A stretch of 34,390 nucleotides of DNA, taken from Nitrospirota bacterium. Its GTDB lineage: Bacteria; JACPQY01. Below are positions 16,140 through 23,931 of this stretch, one piece after another. The DNA is taken from contig JACPQY010000086.1 of NCBI GenBank assembly GCA_016190245.1, positions 1-34,390 of the forward strand, read 5' to 3'. The translations under genes were made by a program, and so were the position numbers. The notes under the pieces are model-generated. The model saw only the letters and a list, made by a program, of their open reading frames with translations, did not search any database and had not been told where the DNA came from. Each line of letters opens with the position of its first letter. Positions within the stretch are counted from its first letter, which is position 1.

Positions 16140-17384
16140 ATGAACTTCTCGACGAGATCGAAGAGTATTGTTCGAGCGAATCCCGAGCCTGCCGTGTTGT
16201 CCGCAGGCCATCCTGGCCTGCGTTCGTCTCACGGCACCAGGACTCCCTGTCCGGGTGTCGAGGGAGGAGTCGAGAACCCCGAGGGCAAAGCGCTCAACGC
16301 GGCAGGCCGCCCGCGCCGCCCCACACGTCAGATCCGCGTGGGGACTGTCCCCGTGGGCGGAAACGCCCTCGTGACCGTCCAGTCCATGACCTCGACCAAC
16401 ACCTCCGACGTCCGCCAGACGGTCGAGCAAATCCGGCGGCTCGAAGAGGCCGGCTGCGAGATCGTCCGCGTGGCCGTGCCCGACGACGAAGCTGCGTCGG
16501 CGCTCGGCCCCATCCTGCGTGAGATCCGCATCCCCCTCGTGGCGGATATCCACTTCCACTACAAGCTTGCCCTCAAGTCCATCGAGCAGGGCGTCCACTG
16601 CATCCGGATCAACCCGGGCAACATCGGCGGGATCGAGCGCCTGCGTGAAGTCGTGCGGGCCGCCGAGCAGGCCCACGTGCCCATCCGGGTCGGCGTCAAC
16701 TCGGGCTCTCTCGAAGACGACATCCTGCGCCGCCACGGGTTCAAAGTGACGGCGTCCGCCCTCGTCGAGAGCGCCGTCCGCAACGTCCGCATCCTCGAAG
16801 ACGCGGGCTTTGGCGACGTCAAGATCTCGGTCAAGTCCACGGATGTCCTCACCACGATCGAGGCGTACCGGTTGCTCTCCGCGGCAGTGGACTACCCGCT
16901 GCACCTCGGGGTGACGGAGGCCGGGCGAGGCCGGCCGGCCCACATCAAGTCCGCCATCGCCATGGGCGCGCTTCTCATGGATGGGATCGGGGACACGATT
17001 CGCATCTCGCTCACGGAGGACCCCGTGAACGAGGTGCACGCCGCCTACGACCTGCTGAAAGCCATCAAACTCCGCGAGCGCGGGGTGGACCTCATCACGT
17101 GTCCTACGTGCGGGCGCATCGAAATCGATCTCATGAAGCTGTCCGACGAGCTCGAGCGCCGCCTCGGCCACATCCGCGAGCCGGTCCGGGTGGCCGTGCT
17201 CGGCTGCGTGGTCAACGGCCCGGGCGAGGCCCGTGAGGCGGACATCGGCATCGCAGGCGGCCGCGGCGTCGGGATGCTCGTGAAGGACGGAAAGTTCGTC
17301 CGGAAGGTCAAAGAGTCGGATATGGTGGATGTTCTCGTGGAAGAGGTGGAAAAGATCGCGGCGGAGAAGCGCAGGAGCCGATGA
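16140..17384 (+). CDS. ispG: 4-hydroxy-3-methylbut-2-enyl diphosphate synthase (IspG/GcpE)
   Basis: The iron-sulfur enzyme of the MEP isoprenoid pathway, which converts MEcPP to HMBPP. The core is intact: TRQIRVGTVPVGGNALVTVQ, MTSTNTSDVRQTVEQI, VADIHFHYKLAL, IRINPGNIGG, VGVNSGSLE. The [4Fe-4S] ligands are C321 and C324 (TCPTCGR) and C356 (GCVVNGPGEA). From ATG 16140 the protein is 414 aa, with about 60 residues before the usual start. That extension is not conserved in type and contains a perfect 8-bp hairpin, so a later start is possible: GTG 16194 is in frame, but there is no other ATG before the conserved core. No strong ribosome-binding site marks either start. Confidence 0.93.
   Translation: MNFSTRSKSIVRANPEPAVLSAGHPGLRSSHGTRTPCPGVEGGVENPEGKALNAAGRPRRPTRQIRVGTVPVGGNALVTVQSMTSTNTSDVRQTVEQIRRLEEAGCEIVRVAVPDDEAASALGPILREIRIPLVADIHFHYKLALKSIEQGVHCIRINPGNIGGIERLREVVRAAEQAHVPIRVGVNSGSLEDDILRRHGFKVTASALVESAVRNVRILEDAGFGDVKISVKSTDVLTTIEAYRLLSAAVDYPLHLGVTEAGRGRPAHIKSAIAMGALLMDGIGDTIRISLTEDPVNEVHAAYDLLKAIKLRERGVDLITCPTCGRIEIDLMKLSDELERRLGHIREPVRVAVLGCVVNGPGEAREADIGIAGGRGVGMLVKDGKFVRKVKESDMVDVLVEEVEKIAAEKRRSR
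16202..16222. repeat. Perfect palindrome in the ispG 5' extension
   Basis: Arms CGCAGGCC (16202-16209) and GGCCTGCG (16215-16222) with an ATCCT loop. It resembles the hairpin cores of the REP-like elements at 63 and 18555 and lies inside the unconserved N-terminal extension of ispG, so it may be an insertion that moved or lengthened the gene start. Confidence 0.5.
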
Positions 17385-17406
17385 CGCGGCGAGCCGTGGG
17401 CCGTGA

Positions 17407-17412
17407 TATACT
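17407..17412 (+). promoter_or_regulatory. Probable leaderless -10 element of the PaREP1-like gene
   Basis: TATACT ends 6 nt before the ATG at 17419 (spacer CGAATC). No -35 of note. It may also drive proS and the genes downstream. Confidence 0.5.
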
Positions 17413-17418
17413 CGAATC

Positions 17419-17772
17419 ATGAGCCGCTACGACGCGCTCCACAAGAAGTACCTGCAAGATGCAGAGAGGCTTTTGCGGAAGCGGGACTATCCGCAGGCCT
17501 CCGAGAAACTGTGGGGGGCTACCGCGGAGATGATCAAGTCCATCGCGGAACGCAGGCGGTGGAAACACCACAGCCACCGCGATTTGCTGGTGGCCATGAG
17601 TCGTCTGGCCGAGGAGTCCGGTGGCCCCGGAATGAGAACCCTATTTGCATACGCTCAAATGTTGCACGCCAATTTCTACGAGGACTTCATGTCACCCCCC
17701 GTGGCAACCCAATATGCACGGGACGTCAGGCGTCTGATCGTGAAGTTGCAGTCGCTCAACGGGCAACCGTAG
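17419..17772 (+). CDS. PaREP1/HEPN-like small helical protein
   Basis: A 117-aa all-helical protein. The segment YLQDAERLLRKRDYPQASEK followed by LWGATAEMIKSIAE, then SHRDLL and LHANFYEDF, matches the PaREP1 family, best known from archaea and related to HEPN folds. HEPN proteins often work with nucleotidyltransferase partners or as RNases, but the Rx4-6H motif of HEPN RNases is not evident and no NTase is adjacent, so no function is assigned. It lies between ispG (34 nt upstream) and proS (25 nt downstream), an odd place for such a gene, and has its own -10-like box. Confidence 0.65.
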   Translation: MSRYDALHKKYLQDAERLLRKRDYPQASEKLWGATAEMIKSIAERRRWKHHSHRDLLVAMSRLAEESGGPGMRTLFAYAQMLHANFYEDFMSPPVATQYARDVRRLIVKLQSLNGQP

Positions 17773-17797
17773 GCGGCCGACCTGCGCCGCCCCCCTC

Positions 17798-19285
17798 GTG
17801 GCATCGAACTCCCACTCCCCCCGATTCGTCCGCTGGAGCGGCTATTTCGCGCCGACGCTCCGCGAGGAGCCCGGCGACGCGGAAGTGGTCAGCCACCGCC
17901 TCATGCTCAAGGCGGGCATGATCCGAAAGGTGGCGGCGGGCATCTATGACCTGCTCCCCCTCGGCCTGCGCGGTCTGCGCAAGGTCGAGGCGATCGTGCG
18001 GGAGGAAATGGACCGGGCGGGCGCCCACGAGGTGCTCCTACCGATGGTCACGCCCGCCGAGCTCTGGCAGGAAACGGGCCGCTGGGACGTCTACGGCAAG
18101 GAACTCCTCCGATTCCAAGATCGGCACGAGCGCTGGTTCTGCCTGGGGCCGACCCACGAGGAGGTCATCACCGACCTCGTCCGCCGCGAGGTGCGCTCCC
18201 ACCGCCAGTTGCCCATCACGCTCTACCAGATCCAGACCAAGTTCCGCGACGAAGTGCGCCCCCGATTCGGTCTCATGCGCGGCCGGGAATTCATGATGAA
18301 AGACGCCTACAGCTTCGACCGCTCAGACCCCGAGGCCGAGGCCACCTACGGCCGGATGCGCGAGGCGTATGACCGTGTCTTCGCGCGCTGCGGCCTGCGG
18401 TTCACCAGCGTCGAGGCCGCCACGGGCGCGATTGGCGGGTCGTTCTCCCACGAGTACATGGTGCTGGCGGAAAGCGGGGAGGACCAGACCGTGTCCTGCT
18501 CCAAGTGCGGATTCGCGGCCAACATCGAATTTGCCGCCACCGCCCCCATCCCATCCGGTAGCCGCAGCCTTCAGGCTGCCTCCGATGCGCATCCCGGTGG
18601 CCGCACCCTTCAGGGTACGCCTGATGCGCTTCCCGGTAGCCGCACCCTTCAGGGTGCGTCTGCGTCTTCGGACGCGGGCTCCCTGTCCGCCCCCCGGCGG
18701 AAAATCCCGCGCCTACCCGGTGAGCCTTCTCCGTCGCCCATCGAACCACCCGCCCCCTGTCCCAAGTGCTCCGCTCCCCTCTCCCTCACCCGCGGCATCG
18801 AGGTCGGCCACGTGTTCAAGCTGGGAGAGAAGTACTCCAAAGCCATGAAAGCCACCTTCCTCGACGCCGAGGGCAAGGAGCGCACGATGGTGATGGGCTG
18901 CTACGGCATCGGCATCGGCCGGACCTTCGCCGCCGCGATCGAACAGGGCCACGACGAGAACGGTCCCATCCTCCCCCCCTCCATCGCCCCCTTCCACGTG
19001 CTCCTCACGACGGTGGCGCAGGACCCCCGCGCCCTGGAGGCCGCCGAGTCGCTGGCCAAGGAGCTCAACGGCGCCGGGATCGAGGTCCTCTGGGACGACC
19101 GCGACGAGCGCGCGGGAGTGAAGTTCAAGGACGGCGATCTAACAGGCATCCCCGTGAAGATCGTGGTGGGCAAACGGTTCATCGAAAAAGGCACCATCGA
19201 GATCAAGCCCCGCCGAGACGGCGCCGCGTGCGAGGTGCCGCCCTCCGCTGCGCTCGCCGCGGCCCACGAGTTCCTTGCTCGATAG
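17798..19285 (+). CDS. proS: Prolyl-tRNA synthetase lacking the editing (INS) domain
   Basis: A 495-aa class II synthetase that charges tRNA-Pro. Motif 2 region FRDEVRPRFGLMRGREFMMK and motif 3 MGCYGIGIGRTFAAAIEQ (about residue 366) are intact, as is the anticodon-binding domain (PFHVLLTTVAQ, EVLWDDRDERAGVKFKD). Full bacterial enzymes are about 570 aa, with a YbaK-like editing domain of about 180 residues between AANIE and RGIEVGH. Here this interval is about 90 residues of Ser/Pro/Gly-rich sequence, encoded largely by REP-like repeats (18555-18720), flanked by two CxxC pairs (C234/C237 and C321/C324). Editing of Ala-tRNA-Pro in cis is therefore lost. The start is GTG 17798, with no strong ribosome-binding site. 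Confidence 0.95.
   Translation: MASNSHSPRFVRWSGYFAPTLREEPGDAEVVSHRLMLKAGMIRKVAAGIYDLLPLGLRGLRKVEAIVREEMDRAGAHEVLLPMVTPAELWQETGRWDVYGKELLRFQDRHERWFCLGPTHEEVITDLVRREVRSHRQLPITLYQIQTKFRDEVRPRFGLMRGREFMMKDAYSFDRSDPEAEATYGRMREAYDRVFARCGLRFTSVEAATGAIGGSFSHEYMVLAESGEDQTVSCSKCGFAANIEFAATAPIPSGSRSLQAASDAHPGGRTLQGTPDALPGSRTLQGASASSDAGSLSAPRRKIPRLPGEPSPSPIEPPAPCPKCSAPLSLTRGIEVGHVFKLGEKYSKAMKATFLDAEGKERTMVMGCYGIGIGRTFAAAIEQGHDENGPILPPSIAPFHVLLTTVAQDPRALEAAESLAKELNGAGIEVLWDDRDERAGVKFKDGDLTGIPVKIVVGKRFIEKGTIEIKPRRDGAACEVPPSAALAAAHEFLAR
18555..18720 (+). repeat. REP-like repeat array inside proS, three 39-bp units
   Basis: Units begin at 18555, 18594 and 18633 with CCGGTAGCCGCA-type starts; the period is exactly 39 bp, i.e. 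13 codons. The peptide repeats read SGSRSLQAASDAH, PGGRTLQGTPDAL and PGSRTLQGASASS. Units 1 and 3 hold 7-bp perfect hairpins (GCAGCCT/AGGCTGC, GCACCCT/AGGGTGC). The array continues through GCGTCTTCGGACGC to CGCCTACCCGG at 18710-18720, an inverted copy of the left end. Unit 1 is nearly identical, in reverse complement, to the intergenic element at 98-122. The frame stays open across all of it and re-enters conserved ProRS sequence. Confidence 0.88.
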
Positions 19286-19973
19286 GATCATCCTCGCCCT
19301 CGACACGCCTTCCCTCCGGCAGGCGCTCGAGTGGGTCGCCTCGGTCGAGAGCCGCGTCAACTTCTTCAAGATCGGGGTTGAGCTCTTCTCCGCCGAAGGC
19401 CCTCACGCCGTGGAGAAGCTGAAAGAGCGGGGCCTGCGAATCTTCCTCGACCTGAAATACCACGACGTGCCCGCCACGGTGGCCAAGGCGTGCCGGGCCG
19501 TCGCTCCGCTCGGGCTGGACCTCCTCAACGTCCACGCTCTGGGCGGCGAGGCAATGATGCACGCGGCCGCCGAGACACTGCGGGACGACTGCGCTCGGCT
19601 CCGCGTCCCCGCCCCGAAACTGATCGCCGTGACCCTCCTGACCTCCCTCGAATCGGCCGACCTCGAGGCAACGGGCATCTCGCGCCCGATGACCGAAACG
19701 GTCGAGAGGCTGGCCCAGTTGGCGCGCGCGAGCGGGCTTGATGGCGTCGTCTGCTCCCCCCATGAAATCACCCTCGTCCGGAGGGCCTGCGGAGATGACT
19801 TCCTCCTCGTCACACCCGGCATCCGCATGCCGGATTCCCCGCCCGACGATCAGAAACGCAAAGCCACGCCCCGCGAGGCGCTCGCATGGGGCGCCGACTA
19901 CCTCGTCCTCGGCCGGCCCGTCTGGCAGTCCCCCGACCCCGCCGCCGCCCTCGACCGCCTCGCCGCGCCGTGA
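19275..19973 (+). CDS. pyrF: Orotidine 5'-phosphate decarboxylase
   Basis: A 232-aa TIM-barrel enzyme of pyrimidine synthesis (OMP to UMP). Key motifs: IILALDTPS near the start, FKIGVELF, and the catalytic LDLKYHDVPATV with the Lys-Asp tetrad at about residues 60-65; then VVCSPHEI and LLVTPGIRMP near the phosphate site. It starts at TTG 19275, inside the end of proS (11-nt overlap), and its stop overlaps the next gene's GTG, so it is translationally coupled on both sides. Confidence 0.95.
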   Translation: MLDRIILALDTPSLRQALEWVASVESRVNFFKIGVELFSAEGPHAVEKLKERGLRIFLDLKYHDVPATVAKACRAVAPLGLDLLNVHALGGEAMMHAAAETLRDDCARLRVPAPKLIAVTLLTSLESADLEATGISRPMTETVERLAQLARASGLDGVVCSPHEITLVRRACGDDFLLVTPGIRMPDSPPDDQKRKATPREALAWGADYLVLGRPVWQSPDPAAALDRLAAP

Positions 19974-20737
19974 AGCATCGCGAACACACGCGGAGCGAGG
20001 GGGGAAATACTCTGCTCCTCGAAGGCACTCACGCGGTGGAAGAGGCGCTGACCTCCGGCCGCGCGGGCCTGCTCACCGAAATCTATTTCCGGGACGGCGC
20101 CCACGAAGCGCGCTTGGAGGAGGTCCGGAAGCTGGCCGAACAGCACAGGGTCCCGATCCGGCGGCTCGACGCCGAGTCCTTCCGGCGCCGCTTCCCAGAC
20201 CGCCACGCCCAAGGCATCACCGCCCTCCTTCGGGGTTTCCCGTACGCCGATTGGCTCGACGCCGCCAACGTCAATGGCACGATCCTCGTGCTCGATCACG
20301 TGCAGGACCCCCGCAACGTCGGCGCGATCCTGCGCTCCGCGCTCGCCTTCAACTGCGCCGCGGTCGTCATGCCCAAGGACCGCGCGGCCCCAATCACCGA
20401 TGTGACCATCCGGGCCTCCGCTGGCGCCGCCTGGCACCTCCCGATCTCACGGATCGCCAATGTCGCTCAAAGCCTGTCGGCGCTCCGCGATGGCGGCCGC
20501 TGGATTGTCGGGGCCGACGCCCGGGGCAAGCCGCTCGACGAGTGGCAGGCGCCGCCGGGCCAAGCCCTTGTCCTCGTCGTGGGCGAGGAAGGTCGCGGGC
20601 TCCATGACCTCACACGCAAACGGTGCGACGAGATCCTCGCGATCCGCCACAGCCCCAAACTCGCGTCGCTCAACGTTTCCGTCGCCGCCGCGATCATGCT
20701 ATACGAGTTGGACCGCAGGACGGCCGGCACCGGCTGA
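19970..20737 (+). CDS. SpoU/TrmH-family RNA 2'-O-methyltransferase (RlmB-like)
   Basis: A 255-aa knotted (SPOUT) methyltransferase. The N-terminal substrate-binding domain (LLLEGTHAVEEAL, EEVRKLAEQHRVPIRRLD, QGITALLRG) is followed by the catalytic motifs: motif 1 LVLDHVQDPRNVGAILRSA, motif 2 VLVVGEEGRGL, motif 3 SPKLASLNVSVAAAIMLYEL. This pattern fits RlmB, which methylates G2251 of 23S rRNA, though TrmH/RlmB specificity cannot be told from sequence by eye. The GTG at 19970 overlaps the pyrF stop (GTGA); upstream in-frame starts would lie inside pyrF and add only an Arg/Pro-rich stretch. Confidence 0.88.
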   Translation: MKHREHTRSEGGNTLLLEGTHAVEEALTSGRAGLLTEIYFRDGAHEARLEEVRKLAEQHRVPIRRLDAESFRRRFPDRHAQGITALLRGFPYADWLDAANVNGTILVLDHVQDPRNVGAILRSALAFNCAAVVMPKDRAAPITDVTIRASAGAAWHLPISRIANVAQSLSALRDGGRWIVGADARGKPLDEWQAPPGQALVLVVGEEGRGLHDLTRKRCDEILAIRHSPKLASLNVSVAAAIMLYELDRRTAGTG

Positions 20738-20816
20738 ACCGTGCCGGCCCCGCGGAGCGTTGTAGAGAACGCCAGAGAAACCGGGGTTGGGGGGCAGGTC
20801 GAAGGGAGCCACGCGC

Positions 20817-21368
20817 ATGATCAAGACGGATCGCTGGATAAGAAAGATGGCGACCGAGCACGGCATGATCGAGCCGTTCGTGGAGAGGCAGGTGAGCGCC
20901 GGCGTCATCTCGTATGGCTGCTCCTCGTTCGGCTACGACCTGCGCGTGGCGGACGAATTCAAGATCTTCACCAACATCAACACCACCGTCGTTGATCCGA
21001 AGAACTTCGATCCCGCCTCGTTCGTGAATTTCAAGGGGACGTGCTGCATCATCCCCCCCAATTCCTTCGCGCTGGCCCGAAGCGTGGAGTATTTCCGGAT
21101 ACCCCCAAACGTGGTGACCATCTGCGTGGGCAAGTCCACCTACGCCCGATGCGGGATCATCACGAACGTTACGCCGTTCGAGCCCGGGTGGGAGGGCTTC
21201 GTCACCCTCGAAATCAGCAATACAACGCCACTCCCTGCCAGGATCTACGCGGACGAAGGGATCGCACAGGTGTTGTTCTTCGAGAGTCCCGAGGAGCCCG
21301 AGGTGACGTACCGGGACCGGAAGGGCAAGTACCAGGCCCAGCGCGGGATCACTCTCCCGCGGATCTGA
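20817..21368 (+). CDS. dcd: dCTP deaminase
   Basis: A 183-aa trimeric dUTPase-fold enzyme that deaminates dCTP to dUTP for thymidylate supply. Motifs: [17 protein letters not shown], the nucleotide-binding [30 protein letters not shown] with the catalytic Glu, and GIAQVLFF, ending [12 protein letters not shown]. An upstream in-frame GTG exists (20787), but ATG 20817 has a good ribosome-binding site (GAAGGGA, 9 nt away) and begins at the conserved N-terminus ([11 protein letters not shown]). The next gene begins 5 nt after its stop. Confidence 0.95.
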   Translation: MIKTDRWIRKMATEHGMIEPFVERQVSAGVISYGCSSFGYDLRVADEFKIFTNINTTVVDPKNFDPASFVNFKGTCCIIPPNSFALARSVEYFRIPPNVVTICVGKSTYARCGIITNVTPFEPGWEGFVTLEISNTTPLPARIYADEGIAQVLFFESPEEPEVTYRDRKGKYQAQRGITLPRI

Positions 21369-21373
21369 GACCC

Positions 21374-22186
21374 GTGCGCGCCCCTGCTTGCCCGTCGGGC
21401 CATGCCCCGTGCTCGGGGCCGCGCTTCGCTCGCGGACGGTCACGGTGTCCAACTCAGGGGGCCGTACTCCTCGCCGTGCTTGCCGCGTGGATGGGATGCG
21501 CCCTGCCGGGCACACGCAAGGATGCGATCGTGCACCAGCGGCTCGGCGAGGCCGCACTGTCCGAGGGCAACTACACCACGGCGCTGGAGGAATTCCTCAT
21601 CGCCGTTGAGAAGAACCCGCGCGAGCCGATGCTCCACCTTGAGCTGGGCGTGGCCTACTACAGCAAGGGGCGACTGGAGGAGGCGCGCCGGCACCTCCTG
21701 CGTGCCGTGGAGCTCAAGCCGGACCTCTCGGAGGCCCACAACAACCTCGGCCTTGTGTACACGAACCAGGGGCTCTATGAGAGCGCCATTCGCGAATACC
21801 GCCTTGCCCTGCAAAACGTCCTCTACCCCACCCCGGAGAAGGTCTTCCAGAACCTGAGCGTGACAAGCTACCTCAAGGGCGACTGCGAGGGCGCGCTCGC
21901 GGCCTCCCGGAGCGCCCTGCAGTTCCGGCCCGATCATCCGATCTACCTCAATGGCTACGGGCTCGCTCTCCACTGCCTGAAGCGCAGCGGCGAGGCTGAA
22001 GAAGCGTTCCGCCGCGCCTTGACGGCCAATCCCGACTACGTGGAGGCGCATCTCAGCCTGGGCAATCTCCTTGCCGAAACCGGCCGCCGCGACGAGGCGC
22101 GCGCAGAGTACCAATCCGTGATCCGCCTGGCGCCGTACAGCCCCGCGGCGGAGACGGCACGCTCCAGGCTCGGCATGGTCAAGTGA
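21374..22186 (+). CDS. TPR lipoprotein, PilF/PilW type
   Basis: A 270-aa exported TPR protein. From GTG 21374, the N-terminus has a basic region, a hydrophobic stretch (GAVLLAVLAAWMGC) and a possible lipobox Cys. It is followed by five to six TPR units (for example ALSEGNYTTALEEFLIAVEK, LELGVAYYSKGRLEEARRHL, HNNLGLVYTNQGLYESAIRE, ANPDYVEAHLSLGNLLAETG). This matches PilF/PilW, the outer-membrane lipoprotein that assists the type IV pilus secretin. The next gene is RodZ-like, the pilF-rodZ order known in gammaproteobacteria next to ispG. No other pilus genes are in the window, so pilus function is inference. The lipobox is imperfect (WMGC). Confidence 0.75.
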   Translation: MRAPACPSGHAPCSGPRFARGRSRCPTQGAVLLAVLAAWMGCALPGTRKDAIVHQRLGEAALSEGNYTTALEEFLIAVEKNPREPMLHLELGVAYYSKGRLEEARRHLLRAVELKPDLSEAHNNLGLVYTNQGLYESAIREYRLALQNVLYPTPEKVFQNLSVTSYLKGDCEGALAASRSALQFRPDHPIYLNGYGLALHCLKRSGEAEEAFRRALTANPDYVEAHLSLGNLLAETGRRDEARAEYQSVIRLAPYSPAAETARSRLGMVK

Positions 22187-22875
22187 CGGGTCTCTTGGAT
22201 CCCCCTCCGAATCAACCCGGCGCCTCCCCCCCCCCGAACGACCGGCTCGGCCCCCTCCTTCGAACCATGCGGGAGCGGGCAGGCCTGACCATCGAGCAAC
22301 TCTCCGGCCTCACGAAGGTCTCGCCCGCCACAATCGAGGCGATCGAGGACGATCGGGCGCTCGGCACCCTTCCCGAACTCTTCTATCGCGCGCACGTCAT
22401 CGAGATCCTCCGAGCTCTCGGTGAGGATCCGCAACCGTGGTCGCCGCGGCTGGCCCTTCTCCTCGGGCAGAGTCGGCAGGCCACCCCCCCGCCTGCCCCC
22501 TCGCCTTCGGCCCGCCGGCGACGCCTGGCGGGCCTGGGCGCGGCGGCGAGCGTCCTCGGGCTCCTCGTACTGTGGGGCTCACTCCCCCGTTCCTCCCCAC
22601 CCACCCTCACGGAGCCACCGGCCTCCCCCATCGAGGGACCGGTCACCGTCGAGGTCATCAGCCGGGAGTTCACGACCGTGGAGTACGCCGCGGATGGAGG
22701 TCCCGCCGCACAACTCTACCTCCGCGAAGGCGAGCGAGCCCACCTCATCGCCCGCCGCCGGCTCCGCGTCACCCTGTTGCGCCCGTCGGCGGTGGATGTC
22801 ATTTACCGCGGCGAGAAGGTGGATCTCTCCGCCGAGCGCGGCTCCGTTGCACGCCTCGAGTTTCCGCGCCGATGA
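22183..22875 (+). CDS. RodZ-like HTH membrane protein
   Basis: A 230-aa bitopic protein. The N-terminal helix-turn-helix (HTH_25 type) is at about residues 22-80 (LGPLLRTMRERAGLTIEQLS, GLTKVSPATIEAIEDDR), then a Pro/Arg linker, a membrane helix at about 113-130 (LAGLGAAASVLGLLVLWG), and a periplasmic DUF4115-like beta domain (AAQLYLREGERAHLIARR, VDVIYRGEKVDL). RodZ anchors MreB filaments to the membrane; the mreBCD genes are elsewhere in this window. The GTG overlaps the preceding stop (GTGA). A 10-base C-tract (22226-22235) sits at residues 15-18, before the HTH, where slippage would abolish the protein. Confidence 0.85.
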   Translation: MTGLLDPPPNQPGASPPPNDRLGPLLRTMRERAGLTIEQLSGLTKVSPATIEAIEDDRALGTLPELFYRAHVIEILRALGEDPQPWSPRLALLLGQSRQATPPPAPSPSARRRRLAGLGAAASVLGLLVLWGSLPRSSPPTLTEPPASPIEGPVTVEVISREFTTVEYAADGGPAAQLYLREGERAHLIARRRLRVTLLRPSAVDVIYRGEKVDLSAERGSVARLEFPRR

Positions 22876-23801
22876 GCGCCGAGCCCGTCCCGCATTCCAT
22901 CTGCCTCGTCGCCAACCCGTTCGCGGCCGCGGGCCGTCTGGGCCGTCGACTGCCCTGGATCCAGGAGGAAGCCCGCCGCCGCTTCAAAGACGTGGAACTA
23001 CTCGTGTCCCGCCGAAAGGGAGATCTTGCAACTCTGGCCGCCCAAGGCGCCGCGAGCGGGCACACCCTCGTGGCGGCCGTGGGCGGGGACGGCACCATCA
23101 GCGAGGTCGCAGACGGGCTCCACGCCGCCGGCGCGAGCGCGGCTCTCGGGGTGCTGCCCGTGGGCACGGGGTCGGACTTCGCTAAGACCATCCAGGTGCC
23201 CCGCGATCCACTCGCGGCCCTCGACTTCCTGGCCGCCACGCCACCCAAACCCACCGATATCGGTCTCTGCCGCCACACGGGACCGGCCGGCGAACCGCTC
23301 ACGCGCCGATTCATCAACATCACCGACTTCGGACTTGGTGGCGAGGTGGTCGCCCGCGCCAACCGGTCACCCAAGTGGCTCGGCAGCTTCTTCACCTTCT
23401 ACATCAACACCGTGCTCACCCTCGCTCTCTACCGGCCCAAACGCGTTCGTCTCACATTCGACGGGCAAACCGTTGAGAAAGGCATCACGGCGGTGATCGT
23501 GGCCAACGGCCAGTACTTCGGCGGGGGGATGCGTTCCGCTCCGATGGCGAAGCTCGACGACGGCCTCTTCGACCTCATCGTGCTCGATGCCATGCCGCCG
23601 CTTAAGATCGTGCGCAACCTTTCGAAGCTGTATGGAGCCACCGAGCTGCTCCAGAATCCGGCGGTGCAGGCCTACCGCGTCACCCACCTGCAGGCCGATT
23701 CAGAGGACGAGACGCTCCTGGATCTCGACGGTGAGCAGCCCGGTCGGCTACCCGCTACCTTCGAGATCGTCCCCGGCGGCTTACGCGTCGTCCGGGCCTG
23801 A
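22872..23801 (+). CDS. YegS/DagK-type lipid kinase
   Basis: A 309-aa soluble kinase of the diacylglycerol kinase catalytic family, which phosphorylates lipids such as diacylglycerol or phosphatidylglycerol. Motifs: CLVANPFAAAGR at the start, the ATP-site VAAVGGDGTISEVADGL, GVLPVGTGSDFAKTI, FINITDFGLGGEVV, and FGGGMRSAPMAKLDDGLFDL. The ATG overlaps the rodZ stop (ATGA), closing a run of coupled genes. Exact substrate unknown. Confidence 0.9.
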   Translation: MSAEPVPHSICLVANPFAAAGRLGRRLPWIQEEARRRFKDVELLVSRRKGDLATLAAQGAASGHTLVAAVGGDGTISEVADGLHAAGASAALGVLPVGTGSDFAKTIQVPRDPLAALDFLAATPPKPTDIGLCRHTGPAGEPLTRRFINITDFGLGGEVVARANRSPKWLGSFFTFYINTVLTLALYRPKRVRLTFDGQTVEKGITAVIVANGQYFGGGMRSAPMAKLDDGLFDLIVLDAMPPLKIVRNLSKLYGATELLQNPAVQAYRVTHLQADSEDETLLDLDGEQPGRLPATFEIVPGGLRVVRA

Positions 23802-23842
23802 TCCTGCCCCAGGCCTTCCCTCTCCTCGAAGAGGACCTGCCC

Positions 23843-23867
23843 GTCCGTCCGCCGTGGCGGACTGGAC
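23843..23867. terminator. Hairpin after the lipid kinase gene, possible terminator
   Basis: TCCGCC/GGCGGA arms with a 2-nt loop, extended by GTCC/GGAC outer pairs with a one-base bulge. There is no T-tract, so a Rho-independent terminator is only possible. It lies in the 282-bp gene-free stretch 23802-24083. Confidence 0.3.
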
Positions 23868-23931
23868 AGGCGGGGAGGGGCAGGGTGAGGAGTCCCGCTC
23901 CTGACACACCGCCCCTCGGGTGACCGCCGGA

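Noticed and set aside
14751-17384. 877-aa continuous frame that would fuse ispG to an upstream protein
   Set aside because: Its first two thirds read the cca gene out of frame; only the part after 16140 is IspG.
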